A stretch of 64,000 nt of DNA from Blautia parvula (GCF_020215665.1 NZ_CP084061.1:4014501-4078500); one strand, 5' to 3'. Shown: positions 8,878-18,098, counted from the stretch's first letter. The notes: generated from the sequence alone by a model not told the origin. Numbers and translations: made by a program.

Positions 8878-10149
8878 CTATTGTGCCAAAAGTTGATCCA
8901 ACAGGGTAACAGCCTCATCCGCAGACATTTCATTTAACATTTGCTTTGTTATTTCAGAAAGAGCGGTGTCCAATGGCAGATTCAGTCTATAATCAGAGCC
9001 AATCACGATCCGACCGCTTTCTAAACACTCAGAAGCTGGAAGAATTGTTTGATCAGTGGGAACTCTGTCATCTTGCAGCGGTGTATAGGAGCTTTGGCTT
9101 TCACAGTATTCCCAGATTGAATCCGGCTGTGTGATACACTCCACAAGCTGCATGACCTCCTCCAAGTGTTCACTGTCGGCGTTTGCACTAATACAGGTAT
9201 TCGCATCGATTATGAGCACACTGCCATCATCCAGTATGGGAAAAGGATGTACCCCATAGGAAAAGCCAGGCTCCATATCGGCTACTCTGGAAGTCGCCCA
9301 GCAGCCGGTCACCATAAACGGCCGGTCACCGCTAACAAATAGCTTGAGATCATCAGAAGTTGGGTTGGTCACCGAAACTTCCTCACAGTCAATCCATTTA
9401 CGGTCGATCATTTGCTCAACCAGTTCAATTCCCGGACGCAGCGTATTTGCCAGCTCTGCCGGGGTACGATTGAATGCTTCGATTGCCGCAGCAGAATCTT
9501 TCTGATACACCGAGTATAGTGATTTACCGACAATAAGTGTTCTGAGAGAGGTATAGTTATTTGCAACAATAGGTGCGCTCCCCTGATCCGCAAAATACTG
9601 ACACACCTCCATAAACTCTGACCAATTTTCCGGAACTTTCTGCCCGTGTTCTTCCAGCAAATCGTAATTAATATACAATCCATAAGCAGAGACACATGAT
9701 GGCAGGAAATAGACAGAACCGTCCTCACCGATAAACTGCTCTTTCATTTTGTCCTGACACTTCTCAATCGTAGGCAACCCGGATAAATCCGCTAACTTTT
9801 CCTGTTCAGCCAGTTTTATTACCCGGTCGTGATCCACCATAAACACATCGTCAAGTCCGTTGGCCTGTGCCCGCCTTTCCAAAGCATTCCAGTAATCAAT
9901 GCCCTTCACGCCCTCGTAGGTTACGATGATGTCAGGGTTTTGTTCCATATATCGATCCAATATGCTTTCAATGGCCGTCAGATTAAGGGCATCCGCTTTA
10001 TATCCATAAACAGAAAGAAATATATGTCTCTGTTCTGCAAGCGGTTCATTCTCAATCAACATGACTTCACTGAAACGTTGGCTGCAGCCCGACAGCAATG
10101 CTAAAATTATAAATATAGACAGAATAATTTTATATTGTTTCATTTTCAT
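8878..10149 (-). CDS. Extracellular solute-binding lipoprotein (ABC sugar-type, family 1)
   Basis: About 423 residues with a lipoprotein signal peptide (hydrophobic IILSIFIILAL and lipobox LLSGC). The rest matches family 1 extracellular substrate-binding proteins (FMVDHDRVIKLAEQEKLADL, NYDLLEEHGQKVPENWSEF). Three ATGs in a row (10155, 10149, 10143) come from an ATGAAA repeat; 10149 has AGGA at 7-base spacing. Its start overlaps the upstream GGDEF gene by 20 bases and the histidine kinase follows directly. No ABC permease or ATPase is nearby, so its probable job is to present a ligand to the kinase rather than to feed transport. Confidence 0.9.
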   Translation of the reverse strand: MKMKQYKIILSIFIILALLSGCSQRFSEVMLIENEPLAEQRHIFLSVYGYKADALNLTAIESILDRYMEQNPDIIVTYEGVKGIDYWNALERRAQANGLDDVFMVDHDRVIKLAEQEKLADLSGLPTIEKCQDKMKEQFIGEDGSVYFLPSCVSAYGLYINYDLLEEHGQKVPENWSEFMEVCQYFADQGSAPIVANNYTSLRTLIVGKSLYSVYQKDSAAAIEAFNRTPAELANTLRPGIELVEQMIDRKWIDCEEVSVTNPTSDDLKLFVSGDRPFMVTGCWATSRVADMEPGFSYGVHPFPILDDGSVLIIDANTCISANADSEHLEEVMQLVECITQPDSIWEYCESQSSYTPLQDDRVPTDQTILPASECLESGRIVIGSDYRLNLPLDTALSEITKQMLNEMSADEAVTLLDQLLAQ

Positions 10150-12652
10150 TTTCATTTCCTTTTCTGTTCATCAGGCTGTCACTTGCCAAGCATTCTATCC
10201 TCACTCCTGCTTTCTCTCTCTTTGCCTGATATAATAGTGTGTCTGCTGCATTCATTAAATCGGAAGTCTTCCCCGGTCCGTAAACTCCACCGATGCTAAT
10301 GGAGAACTGCAGCTGTGGATAATCCGGAAGAATCACATTTTTAACACAAGACCTTATGGCTTCCAGTTTCTTTGGTAGCATGTGGAAAGGTATCTCCCGG
10401 AATACAATTAAAAACTCATCACCGCCAAATCGCACAACATAGTCCGCTTTTCTTACACAGTTTTTAATGGCAACGGCTACCTGCCTCAATGCCCGGTCGC
10501 CAGCCGGATGGCCGTATGTATCATTAATGGACTTGAAGTGGTCCATATCCAACATGGCAACCGCACTGATATGGTACATATCACGCAGCTGCTCCTCATA
10601 ATAACGGCGATTGTAAGTCCCGGTCAGTATATCTACATAGAGTTTATGGTTATAGGCTGTGATATACTTTATTATTTCATCCTTTCCATGACCGCCCAGC
10701 AGGGTTTTTTCCGTAATCTGGTCAATGATTTCCAGAGAATATGGATACCCGTCTACCTCCACATACGTTGCCCGCACATGATAGATGTTCTGGTCTATAA
10801 ACTCAAATTTTGTCAGGCTTCCCTTGTTTGACATACATTTTGCGGAAATACAGTTTTCACACCGCTCATCTTTGTTCCATATACCATAGCAATGGAAATC
10901 TGAGCATTGAGGAGCCCCAGACTCATTAATGTCAACTTGACAGTTTTGGGAAGCGTCTACCAGCCGGACAACATCAAAAACCGTTTTGAGGTATTGCAGT
11001 AATATCCGGGCCTCTATGCCACTTATGGAACAATAGTCCGTTTCTTTTTTCGCATGTATGCCGTTTATTAAGGATTCTATGGAAGGCTTTGCCGCAGCCA
11101 CACTGCTATTTGTGGCCGGAATATACTTCTCATCAATATTGATAAGTTTCCCCAGGACGCCGGCATGGCGTTTTCTATTTTCGTTTGTCCAGATGACATG
11201 ACCGAGACAGCGGAACCAGTGGATTTCCTGATTCACTGCCAGCGGCACATCAACCTGAAAATCCGGTTGTAACGGGGTGGCTGTCCGGACTTTTTCCAAG
11301 ATATGGTCCAGGATATTACTATCGGCACATTTCGGCAGTTTCTCATTCTCCAGCGGATGAAACAGGTCACTCTCGATATTAAATCGTTCTGCTCCGTATT
11401 TATTGAAACTGAGAATGGATGATTCTACCGAATAATTGAAAAAAATTTCCTCAGTTTTATCCGACAGGAACCGAAACCGCTGCTGTTCATATGACCGCTG
11501 CTGCAGCAGACGTTCCGTAGCTCCCAGGCCATAGCGCTGCAGCTGCTCCGTAATATGGCTGGTTTCTTTTGGTGCATTTTCCGTTTCCAATGTATTTTGG
11601 GCCAGCAGCTCCTGTGCCAGCGTATCCCCTATGTCACGCAAGCATTCCAGCAGCAGCGGATGAAAGACTCCGCACTGTCCGTCAAAGATCATTTTCATTG
11701 CTGTATCATGGGAATATGCCGGCTTATAGCACCGTTCACTGGTGAGCGCATCATAGACATCTGCCAGGGCGACCACCTGTGCAGAGAGCGGGATGGCATC
11801 CCCTTTCAGGCCATCCGGATAACCGCTGCCGTCATATCGCTCATGATGCCACCGGCAGATTTCATATGCCGTTTTCAGCAAAGGTTCGTTCCGGTCAATG
11901 GGCAAATCCATAAGTATCTCCGCGCCCGCCATAGAATGGCCCTGCATAATCTGAAATTCCTCTGCCGTAAGGCGGCCTGGCTTATTGAGAATCTCTTCCG
12001 GGATGGCGATTTTGCCAATATCGTGCAGTGCAGAAGCCATGCTGATCATGGTAATGTCTTCGTATGTCATTTTATTACAGTCCGTTTTTAGCATGAGTTG
12101 CCGCAGCAAAAGTTCTGTAATGATGTTGATATGTAGGACATGAAGCCCGCTTTCTCCATTACGGAATTCCACGATATGGGACAGGATGGAAAGCATGAGC
12201 CGGTTATCCTTTTCTTTTTTACTAATCTGTTGGGTAATGATCTCCATTAACTGGCGTTGCTTAGCAAATGATAAAATAACATTGGCTACACGACGGCGCA
12301 CAATCATCGTATTATAGGGACGGGCAATATAGTCGGTTGCCCCAAGATCATACGCACGTTCTATAAATTTAGGCGCAGTTTCGCTTGAAATCATAACGAC
12401 CGGAATTGAATCAATCCAATGAGACTGATTCATATGTATCAATACCTCCAGACCATCCATCTGCGGCATTTGAACATCCAGAAGGATGAGAGATAGATCT
12501 GATATGTGTTCACGTAATATTTCAACCGCCTGCGCCCCGTTTTCCGCTTCCAAAATTTCATATTCATTTCCAAGCATAGAACCAAGCATCTCTCGATTCA
12601 ATTCAGAATCGTCTACAATTAAAACCTTTAATTTCGGTCTGACTTTCAACAT
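10130..12652 (-). CDS. Response regulator with HD-GYP and GGDEF domains
   Basis: 840 residues. The N-terminal REC has Asp59 in LLDVQMPQMDG. The HD-GYP domain has HD at 210-211 (ALHDIGKIAIPEEI) and HHERYDGSGYP around 269-279. A middle sensor region of about 330 residues holds a Cys cluster (CSDFHCYG...CENCISAKC). The C-terminal GGDEF domain has intact RFGGDEF near 741-747 and an RKAD inhibitory site five residues before GGDEF. Both the cyclic-di-GMP synthase and phosphodiesterase signatures look catalytically complete. GGAG sits 7 bases before ATG 12652. As first gene of the signalling operon it is the likely output of the kinase-HPt relay, changing cyclic-di-GMP level. Confidence 0.93.
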   Translation of the reverse strand: MLKVRPKLKVLIVDDSELNREMLGSMLGNEYEILEAENGAQAVEILREHISDLSLILLDVQMPQMDGLEVLIHMNQSHWIDSIPVVMISSETAPKFIERAYDLGATDYIARPYNTMIVRRRVANVILSFAKQRQLMEIITQQISKKEKDNRLMLSILSHIVEFRNGESGLHVLHINIITELLLRQLMLKTDCNKMTYEDITMISMASALHDIGKIAIPEEILNKPGRLTAEEFQIMQGHSMAGAEILMDLPIDRNEPLLKTAYEICRWHHERYDGSGYPDGLKGDAIPLSAQVVALADVYDALTSERCYKPAYSHDTAMKMIFDGQCGVFHPLLLECLRDIGDTLAQELLAQNTLETENAPKETSHITEQLQRYGLGATERLLQQRSYEQQRFRFLSDKTEEIFFNYSVESSILSFNKYGAERFNIESDLFHPLENEKLPKCADSNILDHILEKVRTATPLQPDFQVDVPLAVNQEIHWFRCLGHVIWTNENRKRHAGVLGKLINIDEKYIPATNSSVAAAKPSIESLINGIHAKKETDYCSISGIEARILLQYLKTVFDVVRLVDASQNCQVDINESGAPQCSDFHCYGIWNKDERCENCISAKCMSNKGSLTKFEFIDQNIYHVRATYVEVDGYPYSLEIIDQITEKTLLGGHGKDEIIKYITAYNHKLYVDILTGTYNRRYYEEQLRDMYHISAVAMLDMDHFKSINDTYGHPAGDRALRQVAVAIKNCVRKADYVVRFGGDEFLIVFREIPFHMLPKKLEAIRSCVKNVILPDYPQLQFSISIGGVYGPGKTSDLMNAADTLLYQAKREKAGVRIECLASDSLMNRKGNENENETI

Positions 12653-12701
12653 ACCATCACTCCAGTGAATTTCTTATATTGCTATTTCTCTCAGTACCAT
12701 T

Positions 12702-12729
12702 CTGCTCACCTATGCAGATAGGTAAGCAG
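12702..12729. promoter_or_regulatory. 28-bp palindrome in divergent intergenic region
   Basis: CTGCTCACCTAT-GCAG-ATAGGTAAGCAG: 12-base arms with one mismatch, 50 bp upstream of the REC/HD-GYP/GGDEF gene and on the other side of the gap from the GntR-type gene. It is a plausible operator for that regulator; no experimental support. Confidence 0.5.
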
Positions 12730-12870
12730 GAAAATTTTACGGCCTCTCAGCCGTACAGTTGCACTCTTATTTGCCAATGTTCCACTTTTAATTTTATCAT
12801 TATGCCCTGTCATACACAAGAAGAAATTCCTGTAATGACTCAACTATCCGCCCGTCTTCTTTAAGTTTCA

Positions 12871-12900
12871 TTGCCACGCTTCGGAATTATGTAGTATAAT
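12871..12900 (+). promoter_or_regulatory. Promoter of the tandem-GntR gene
   Basis: TTGCCA (12871-12876), 18-bp spacer, TATAAT (12895-12900), 42 bp upstream of the ATG at 12942. Confidence 0.6.
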
Positions 12901-12941
12901 AAAATAATATGTGTTTGAGTTTGAGAAAGGATATTTATATT

Positions 12942-14402
12942 ATGAAACGACAGGAAACTCGTTTTTCTTATGTATATGAAGATTTAAAAAAACGTATTGC
13001 TTCAGGGCAATTCCGGCCCGGCAGCAGGCTCCCCTCTTCCCGAAATCTATGTGAAGAATACAATGTGGGAATTGCGACCATTACGCGGGTATTGGATACT
13101 CTAAAGGCCGAAAAACTGATTGACATCCAGATCCGGCAGGCTCCCGTAGTTCTTCCACACAACTTAACAGGTCCTGGAGTATCTACTATCTTAGAGCAGC
13201 GGGATTCTATCTTACAGGTATATGAAACATATGGGCGATTATTGCCCTATCTGCTTGTATTCGCCGCGCATAAATGTTCGGTTGAGGCCATGCCTCATTA
13301 TCGGCAGGCCCAAAGAGCGGCGCAACAGGGAATCTGTTCAGAGAGCTGGAAAGCCCTGATTGCACTGACGAGGGATATTTTAGGCTCCAGCCACAATCCT
13401 CTGTTATGTGATCTGCACACAGCCTTTGAGCTTCAGGGGAATTTCGCATACTTTTTAGAAAAATGTAGCTTTTCCCAGGATATTATGTACCGTAAGCCAA
13501 CATTTGAACCCCAATCCATCATTGATGTATTATCAGAACGTGATCCAGTCGAACAGTATCATCATTTAAAAGCTCTCTATCAGGATATGTCCGCCATCAT
13601 TACAGAAATATTCATACAGATGTCAAACAGCGTTACCCAGGTGCCTGCCCAGGTGCCGGTTTCATTTGAATGGAATCCCCTCAGAGGAAAGGATTACTAC
13701 TATACCCGCATTGTCCGGGACTTGACGCGAAAAATAGGGACAGGCGTCTATCCGGCAGGAACTTATTTACCCTATGAAGCACAACTGGCAAAACAATATG
13801 ATGTGTCTGCCTCTACGGTCAGAAAGGCATTGGGCCTGCTGGAACAAAGAGGCTACACAAAAACCTTAAACGGCAAAGGTACGATGGTTCTGACTCCCGA
13901 TCAGATCAACACCGAACAGGCTCTTCTGGATTTTACTACGAAGCGGGACACCCTTATATATCTTCATTCACTGCAGCTTATGGTGCTGTTGTCCTATCCA
14001 GTCGCTGCTTATACGGCGCCGCGATTTAATGAGGATGATTTAAAGCAACTGGCTATTCATATCAAGAAGCCAGGAATCGCTCTCACGAGTTTATTTCAAA
14101 TGATATTAAAACACCTGTCACTGGAACCATTACAAGTCATTTGGCAGGAAACCAGCCAGATCACAGAATGGGGGTTCTATTTCGCATTTTACCCGCAGGG
14201 AGCCGATGCAATCGGACAGCTTAATAAAATCACCCGTAAAGCATATCACTGTCTGCGTTCAGGAAAAAACGCTGAGTTTGCCGAGTGTCTGGCCGACTCT
14301 TACCGTTTGATTTTAACTTCTGTTCAGGCACATATGGTTGAGAAACACCATTTTACCGAAGCTTTATCTGTTCAGGTCCCTGACAGGGATTCCTTAAAAT
14401 AA
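12942..14402 (+). CDS. Transcription regulator with two tandem GntR modules
   Basis: 486 residues. The first GntR winged helix is at about 1-65 (YVYEDLKKRIASGQFRPGSR, then LPSSRNLCEEYNVGIATITR). The second is at about 250-320 (IVRDLTRKIGTGVYPAGTYL, then LAKQYDVSASTVRKALGLLE). Each is followed by an all-helical stretch of about 165 residues, so the protein is an internal duplication. The ATG at 12942 starts the GntR domain; an earlier in-frame ATG at 12909 lacks a ribosome site. It is the only plus-strand gene here, divergent from the cyclic-di-GMP signalling operon, and is a candidate regulator of it. GntR proteins with two DNA-binding domains in one chain are uncommon. Confidence 0.88.
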   Translation: MKRQETRFSYVYEDLKKRIASGQFRPGSRLPSSRNLCEEYNVGIATITRVLDTLKAEKLIDIQIRQAPVVLPHNLTGPGVSTILEQRDSILQVYETYGRLLPYLLVFAAHKCSVEAMPHYRQAQRAAQQGICSESWKALIALTRDILGSSHNPLLCDLHTAFELQGNFAYFLEKCSFSQDIMYRKPTFEPQSIIDVLSERDPVEQYHHLKALYQDMSAIITEIFIQMSNSVTQVPAQVPVSFEWNPLRGKDYYYTRIVRDLTRKIGTGVYPAGTYLPYEAQLAKQYDVSASTVRKALGLLEQRGYTKTLNGKGTMVLTPDQINTEQALLDFTTKRDTLIYLHSLQLMVLLSYPVAAYTAPRFNEDDLKQLAIHIKKPGIALTSLFQMILKHLSLEPLQVIWQETSQITEWGFYFAFYPQGADAIGQLNKITRKAYHCLRSGKNAEFAECLADSYRLILTSVQAHMVEKHHFTEALSVQVPDRDSLK

Positions 14403-14438
14403 GATGCAATCAGTTGGGATGTGGAGAATAAACCCACA

Positions 14439-14497
14439 CATTCCAACTATTTTTCTGACGGAGTTTGCCGTTCTGCCTGTCAGATTGCCGCTGAGCG
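14439..14497 (-). pseudogene. DUF1697 3' tail fragment (copy C, degenerate)
   Basis: The minus frame reads SGNLTGRTANSVRKIVGM, a diverged copy of the DUF1697 C-terminus (SGKLTIRTANTVRKI). It lies between the GntR gene and the amidohydrolase and has no body of the gene attached. Confidence 0.55.
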
Positions 14498-14506
14498 GAA
14501 TAAATC

Positions 14507-15697
14507 TTAATCATCTCGATGTTTGCTCAACCAATTCATAGCACATATCGTGAGTATCGAACTCCCAAGGGACAATATATCTTCATTAAACACAACGCCT
14601 TGATTATGCATGGGTTTACCATACGCTTCATTTTCCTGGTTGGTACCGGCGCCTAATAATAAATAGGCAATGGGCACCTGATAGCTAAAGGAAGCAAAGT
14701 CCTCGCTGCCCATACCTCCCTGAGGCAATATCCTGACTTGCTGAGGAGCAATGAATTGCTTAATGTAATCGCAAAACTCATAGATCATCTCATCGTTGTT
14801 TATCAGAGGCGGCGCACTGGATAATTCCGTTACAACTGCCCTTCCTCTGAAGGATTGGGCACACAGTTTTGAAATTTCTTGAATTCTTTCAAAAATTCTA
14901 TCCCCTGTTTCTTTGTTTTTGTAACGGATTGTTCCCTCTAAAACGACTTTTTCAGGAATAATATTGGGAGTTTGTCCACCGGCAAATTTACCAATCGTTA
15001 ATACACAAGGGTCTTGCGCCGCCACTTCTCTCGCTGCAATTTCCTGTAACGACAGGTAAATATGTGCCGCGATATTAATTGGGTCAACCCCATTTTCAGG
15101 CATCGCTCCGTGACAGCCCACGCCTCTTACTTCAATGCGAAACAAAGTGCAGCCAGCCATGAAATGGCCAAGACCACACAGCACCATATTGCTCGGCGTA
15201 CCAGAGTTTACATGAAGCGCCATGGCTGCATCTACCTTTGGATTTTCCAGAACACCTCCCTGAATCACAGCCTTCGCCCCGGTAAAACCTTCTTCATCCT
15301 CCTGAAATAATAATTTTACTTTTCCCTGAAGCCGGTTTTGATACTTTTTAAGCAATTTTGCAGCACCTAACAGCATGGCGGTATGCATATCATGACCACA
15401 GCCATGCATGGCTCCGTTTACACTTTTAAAGTCTAAATCAGTTTCTTCCTTAATGGCTAAGCCGTCCATATCTGCTCTAAGCAGCATAGTTTTACCGGGA
15501 AGTTCGCCGCTGATTGTTGCCACAATTGAGCTATTGGCAATGTCCTGGGGTTCATATCCATACGCAATTAGCTTCTCTTTCACAAATGCTTTGGTATATT
15601 GCAGCTGTATCCCAACCTCAGCATTTTGATGTATTTCTCTTCTGATTTTTACCAACTCTGGCTGTAATAATTTTGCTTGCTCATAGATTTCATTCAT
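14507..15697 (-). CDS. M20 family amidohydrolase (HipO/IAA-amino-acid hydrolase type)
   Basis: 396 residues. The metal site is visible as HGCGHDMHTAMLLGAAK (Cys100, His102), and the QEDEEG stretch replaces the usual QPAEEG near 132-137. Members hydrolyse N-acyl amino acids, hippurate, auxin conjugates or N-acetyl-diaminopimelate in the cytoplasm, using two metal ions. The length is normal (about 390). AAAGGA precedes the ATG. It is the first gene on the left side of the small-gene array, preceded by a DUF1697 relic on one side and an intact DUF1697 gene on the other. The exact substrate cannot be inferred. Confidence 0.9.
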   Translation of the reverse strand: MNEIYEQAKLLQPELVKIRREIHQNAEVGIQLQYTKAFVKEKLIAYGYEPQDIANSSIVATISGELPGKTMLLRADMDGLAIKEETDLDFKSVNGAMHGCGHDMHTAMLLGAAKLLKKYQNRLQGKVKLLFQEDEEGFTGAKAVIQGGVLENPKVDAAMALHVNSGTPSNMVLCGLGHFMAGCTLFRIEVRGVGCHGAMPENGVDPINIAAHIYLSLQEIAAREVAAQDPCVLTIGKFAGGQTPNIIPEKVVLEGTIRYKNKETGDRIFERIQEISKLCAQSFRGRAVVTELSSAPPLINNDEMIYEFCDYIKQFIAPQQVRILPQGGMGSEDFASFSYQVPIAYLLLGAGTNQENEAYGKPMHNQGVVFNEDILSLGSSILTICAMNWLSKHRDD

Positions 15698-15752
15698 AGC
15701 AATTCCTTTCCATTATATTATTCAAACCCAACTCTTCTCCATAATAAAAGCC

Positions 15753-16301
15753 TTACATGCCATTTATCTTCCTGACAGTGTTTGCCGTTCGGATTGTCAG
15801 TTTGCCGCTGATATTCGCACTTGCCGTCTCCCTCCACCAGTTTGTCTTTTGATAATCCTTCCGGCTGAAAGACCAGAATACCGCTTCCTTATAATCCTGA
15901 ATCTTTTCCAAACCCTCCCTGGGTTCTCCGATCTCGTCCCGCACTTCAGCAAATGTAGCCGGAGGTATAATAAAAATCAGATTATCATAGATTTCCTTAT
16001 TTTCATCACCCCACCAGTCAGGCGCGTGTTGCAAAATATCTTCGAGATCCTCTTTTGATATAACGAAAACCAGAATATCCAGACCAAACCGTTCTTTTAT
16101 CATCGTTTCAATTCGGTCTGTAAGGCTTCCTATATTCTCTTCATCACTTGAAAAAATCACATTGCCGCTGTTCAGATAGGTCTTAACCGCTCCGAACCCA
16201 AGCTTCTCAAAAGCTTTCTTTAGTTCAGCCATCGGAACTTTATTTTTTCCACTTATATTGACACCGCGCAAAAGTGCAATATATCTCGTTGCTTCCTCCA
16301 T
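15753..16301 (-). CDS. DUF1697 family protein
   Basis: 182 residues. It has the family opening RYIALLRGVNISGKNKVPMA, then LKKAFEKLGF and TYLNSGNVIFSS, and ends SGKLTIRTANTVRKI. These features are characteristic of DUF1697, a cytoplasmic family of unknown function. GGAG six bases upstream favours ATG 16301 over 16313. Its 3' 60 bases recur as isolated fragments at 4960-5030 and 14439-14497, making it the source or a sibling of those relics. Confidence 0.88.
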   Translation of the reverse strand: MEEATRYIALLRGVNISGKNKVPMAELKKAFEKLGFGAVKTYLNSGNVIFSSDEENIGSLTDRIETMIKERFGLDILVFVISKEDLEDILQHAPDWWGDENKEIYDNLIFIIPPATFAEVRDEIGEPREGLEKIQDYKEAVFWSFSRKDYQKTNWWRETASANISGKLTIRTANTVRKINGM

Positions 16302-16376
16302 GCAAATCTCCATTTCGCCTTATTCTGATATATTTTCAGGAACAGAACGATCATGCTTGTGCCCTTATTCCTTAAC

Positions 16377-16913
16377 TCATATTAACTGCTGAAGTTTTTC
16401 TTGTATATTGTCCGTTCCCTTTATGCCTATCATGGAAATAGATATGTTTTCTCGCAAAAGCTGGTGAAAAATTTTTTCTATAAACAATCCCATACCGTTG
16501 ATTTCTGCATCATTGTCCGATGTTGTTTCAACACCACAATTTGGAGAACGATTTGCCCCAATAATACCGATAACTTCAAATCCATATTTTTTATATTCCA
16601 TGATATGTTGCACTACATAATCAGCCAGTCTTGTTAGTTTAAAATTCGATTCGTCATTTTGCATTGCTGAACGTATTCGTGTATTCTCTACCACTACCGG
16701 GCTATTAGCGCCATGAATATTTCCCCTATCAAGTCCTAAACAACAAAACTCCGGACAGGGCATTTGGACAATACCAATATCTGCATTTAAGAAAAAATCA
16801 ACAACATCTTTATTTGCTGCCGGATAAATCGCCGTTCCATCTGAAATGGAATTTTGATTTAAAAAGCAATGTGCAACAAAAACAACCTTTTTACTTCTTC
16901 CATCATTGAACAT
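16377..16913 (-). CDS. TudS-related putative desulfidase
   Basis: 178 residues. Three Cys motifs occur in the order expected of the DUF523/TudS group: VAHCFLNQNS, MPCPEFCCLGLDRG and NRSPNCGVETTS. In TudS-type thiouracil desulfurases such cysteines bind a [4Fe-4S] cluster that removes sulfur from thiolated nucleobases. The sequence most resembles the clostridial CD3072-like branch, whose substrate is not known to me. A GTG at 16928 is possible, but ATG 16913 has GAGAG upstream. Single-gene module in the array. Confidence 0.8.
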   Translation of the reverse strand: MFNDGRSKKVVFVAHCFLNQNSISDGTAIYPAANKDVVDFFLNADIGIVQMPCPEFCCLGLDRGNIHGANSPVVVENTRIRSAMQNDESNFKLTRLADYVVQHIMEYKKYGFEVIGIIGANRSPNCGVETTSDNDAEINGMGLFIEKIFHQLLRENISISMIGIKGTDNIQEKLQQLI

Positions 16914-17061
16914 AGTATATACTCTCACAAATTCACAAATCTTAATTATTAACCCAAAAATCAGTGTATGATTGTTCCAATCACTTTTACCAATTTACAC
17001 TGTGGAACTGTACCGTCATCGCCCTAATTTTCATCCATTGAAATAATCTTGTCTTTCTTTC

Positions 17062-17412
17062 CTAGTCATTGGTGTTATCAATCGCTTTCAAATTTTTTGC
17101 CTTCTCCTGCGCTGTATTGCCTAATTTTTCATAGGTACAGATGCCATCTTTCCAATTTTTCAGATTGCGAAGTCTTGCTCCGTAATCACCATGCTCTGGA
17201 TCATCAAACAGGTCTCTGAGCTTTTGGCAGGGCATATCTGAGCATTCCCCACAATGTTCAAGACCCTTTTCTATACAGCATATCGCTTTATCGCACTTAC
17301 CCCAAAACATAATCCCTCTATTGGCTTTACAGCCCTTACACCCGATTTTATCTTTCCATTCACACACGCCGCAATATGTACCACAAAAGGCTATCATTTT
17401 TTTATTTATCAT
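17062..17412 (-). CDS. DUF3795 Cys-rich protein (copy a)
   Basis: 116 residues. Starts MINKKMIAFCGTYCGVCEW, with further pairs CKGCK, CDKAICC, HCGECSDMPC. The pattern CGxxCxxC...CxxC...CxECxxxPC is the DUF3795 hallmark; such cysteines probably bind zinc or an Fe-S cluster, but no function is established. GGGGAG lies 5 bases before the ATG. One of five DUF3795 members in 10 kb, the others at 19553, 20772, 23726 and 26287. Confidence 0.85.
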   Translation of the reverse strand: MINKKMIAFCGTYCGVCEWKDKIGCKGCKANRGIMFWGKCDKAICCIEKGLEHCGECSDMPCQKLRDLFDDPEHGDYGARLRNLKNWKDGICTYEKLGNTAQEKAKNLKAIDNTND

Positions 17413-17486
17413 CGAGACTCCCCTTTACTATTTATCTATTAGCATTTCCTAATCTCTGCACTCCTGGCAAACTGATTCGTCATTTC

Positions 17487-18098
17487 TTACTTTTCGATTG
17501 AAATAAACGGAGGAAAGGTATCGGAGCTATCGTTACGCCGCATAGTTTTTGAGTCCACATCAAAACACTTGCCGTTGTATTCATAGTGTAGCCTATTAGC
17601 TTTAACATAAAAACGATGTTCCGATTGAAATGCAACGGGCTTAAAATGCCCTTCTTGTATCGGCTGATCCCGATACAAGACCTGATCTTCCGATAACTTC
17701 AGCACATCATTTTCAAGACGCACATCATAAATTCCACTTACGATAGCCTCTGCTGCCACATTTTTCCCTGAAGCTGAAATGAAACGAAAACAGCCAGTCA
17801 AACTATTCGTGCTTTTTCGCTCCGCCAGTTCAAATCGGAACAGGGATACACCACTGAAATCTTTTCGCAATTTTTCCCGTTCTCCATCCTTTCCCATGAG
17901 CCATATCTTCTCATTAGATACAATAAACATATCCAACTGAAATCCGCTCTGAGAATATTTTAAATTAGAGAAAGATATTTGATCTGAGTAAGCGCCCTGT
18001 AACGCACCATTTTCAAGTTCGTAAACTAATTCCTTTGTAAACAGCGTTTTGCCATCTACATTCGCTTCAATGAAGTTGATGATTTCTTTCATTAGCAC
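17487..18098 (-). CDS. Hypothetical protein
   Basis: 203 residues that I do not recognise. Starts with GTG at 18098 behind AAAGGA at 7-base spacing. No signal peptide or membrane segment. It has many alternating polar/hydrophobic strands (FSNLKYSQSGFQLDMFIVS, HRFYVKANRLHYEYNG), suggesting a beta-rich cytoplasmic fold. It stands alone between a DUF3795 gene and a VOC relic. Confidence 0.7.
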   Translation of the reverse strand: MLMKEIINFIEANVDGKTLFTKELVYELENGALQGAYSDQISFSNLKYSQSGFQLDMFIVSNEKIWLMGKDGEREKLRKDFSGVSLFRFELAERKSTNSLTGCFRFISASGKNVAAEAIVSGIYDVRLENDVLKLSEDQVLYRDQPIQEGHFKPVAFQSEHRFYVKANRLHYEYNGKCFDVDSKTMRRNDSSDTFPPFISIEK

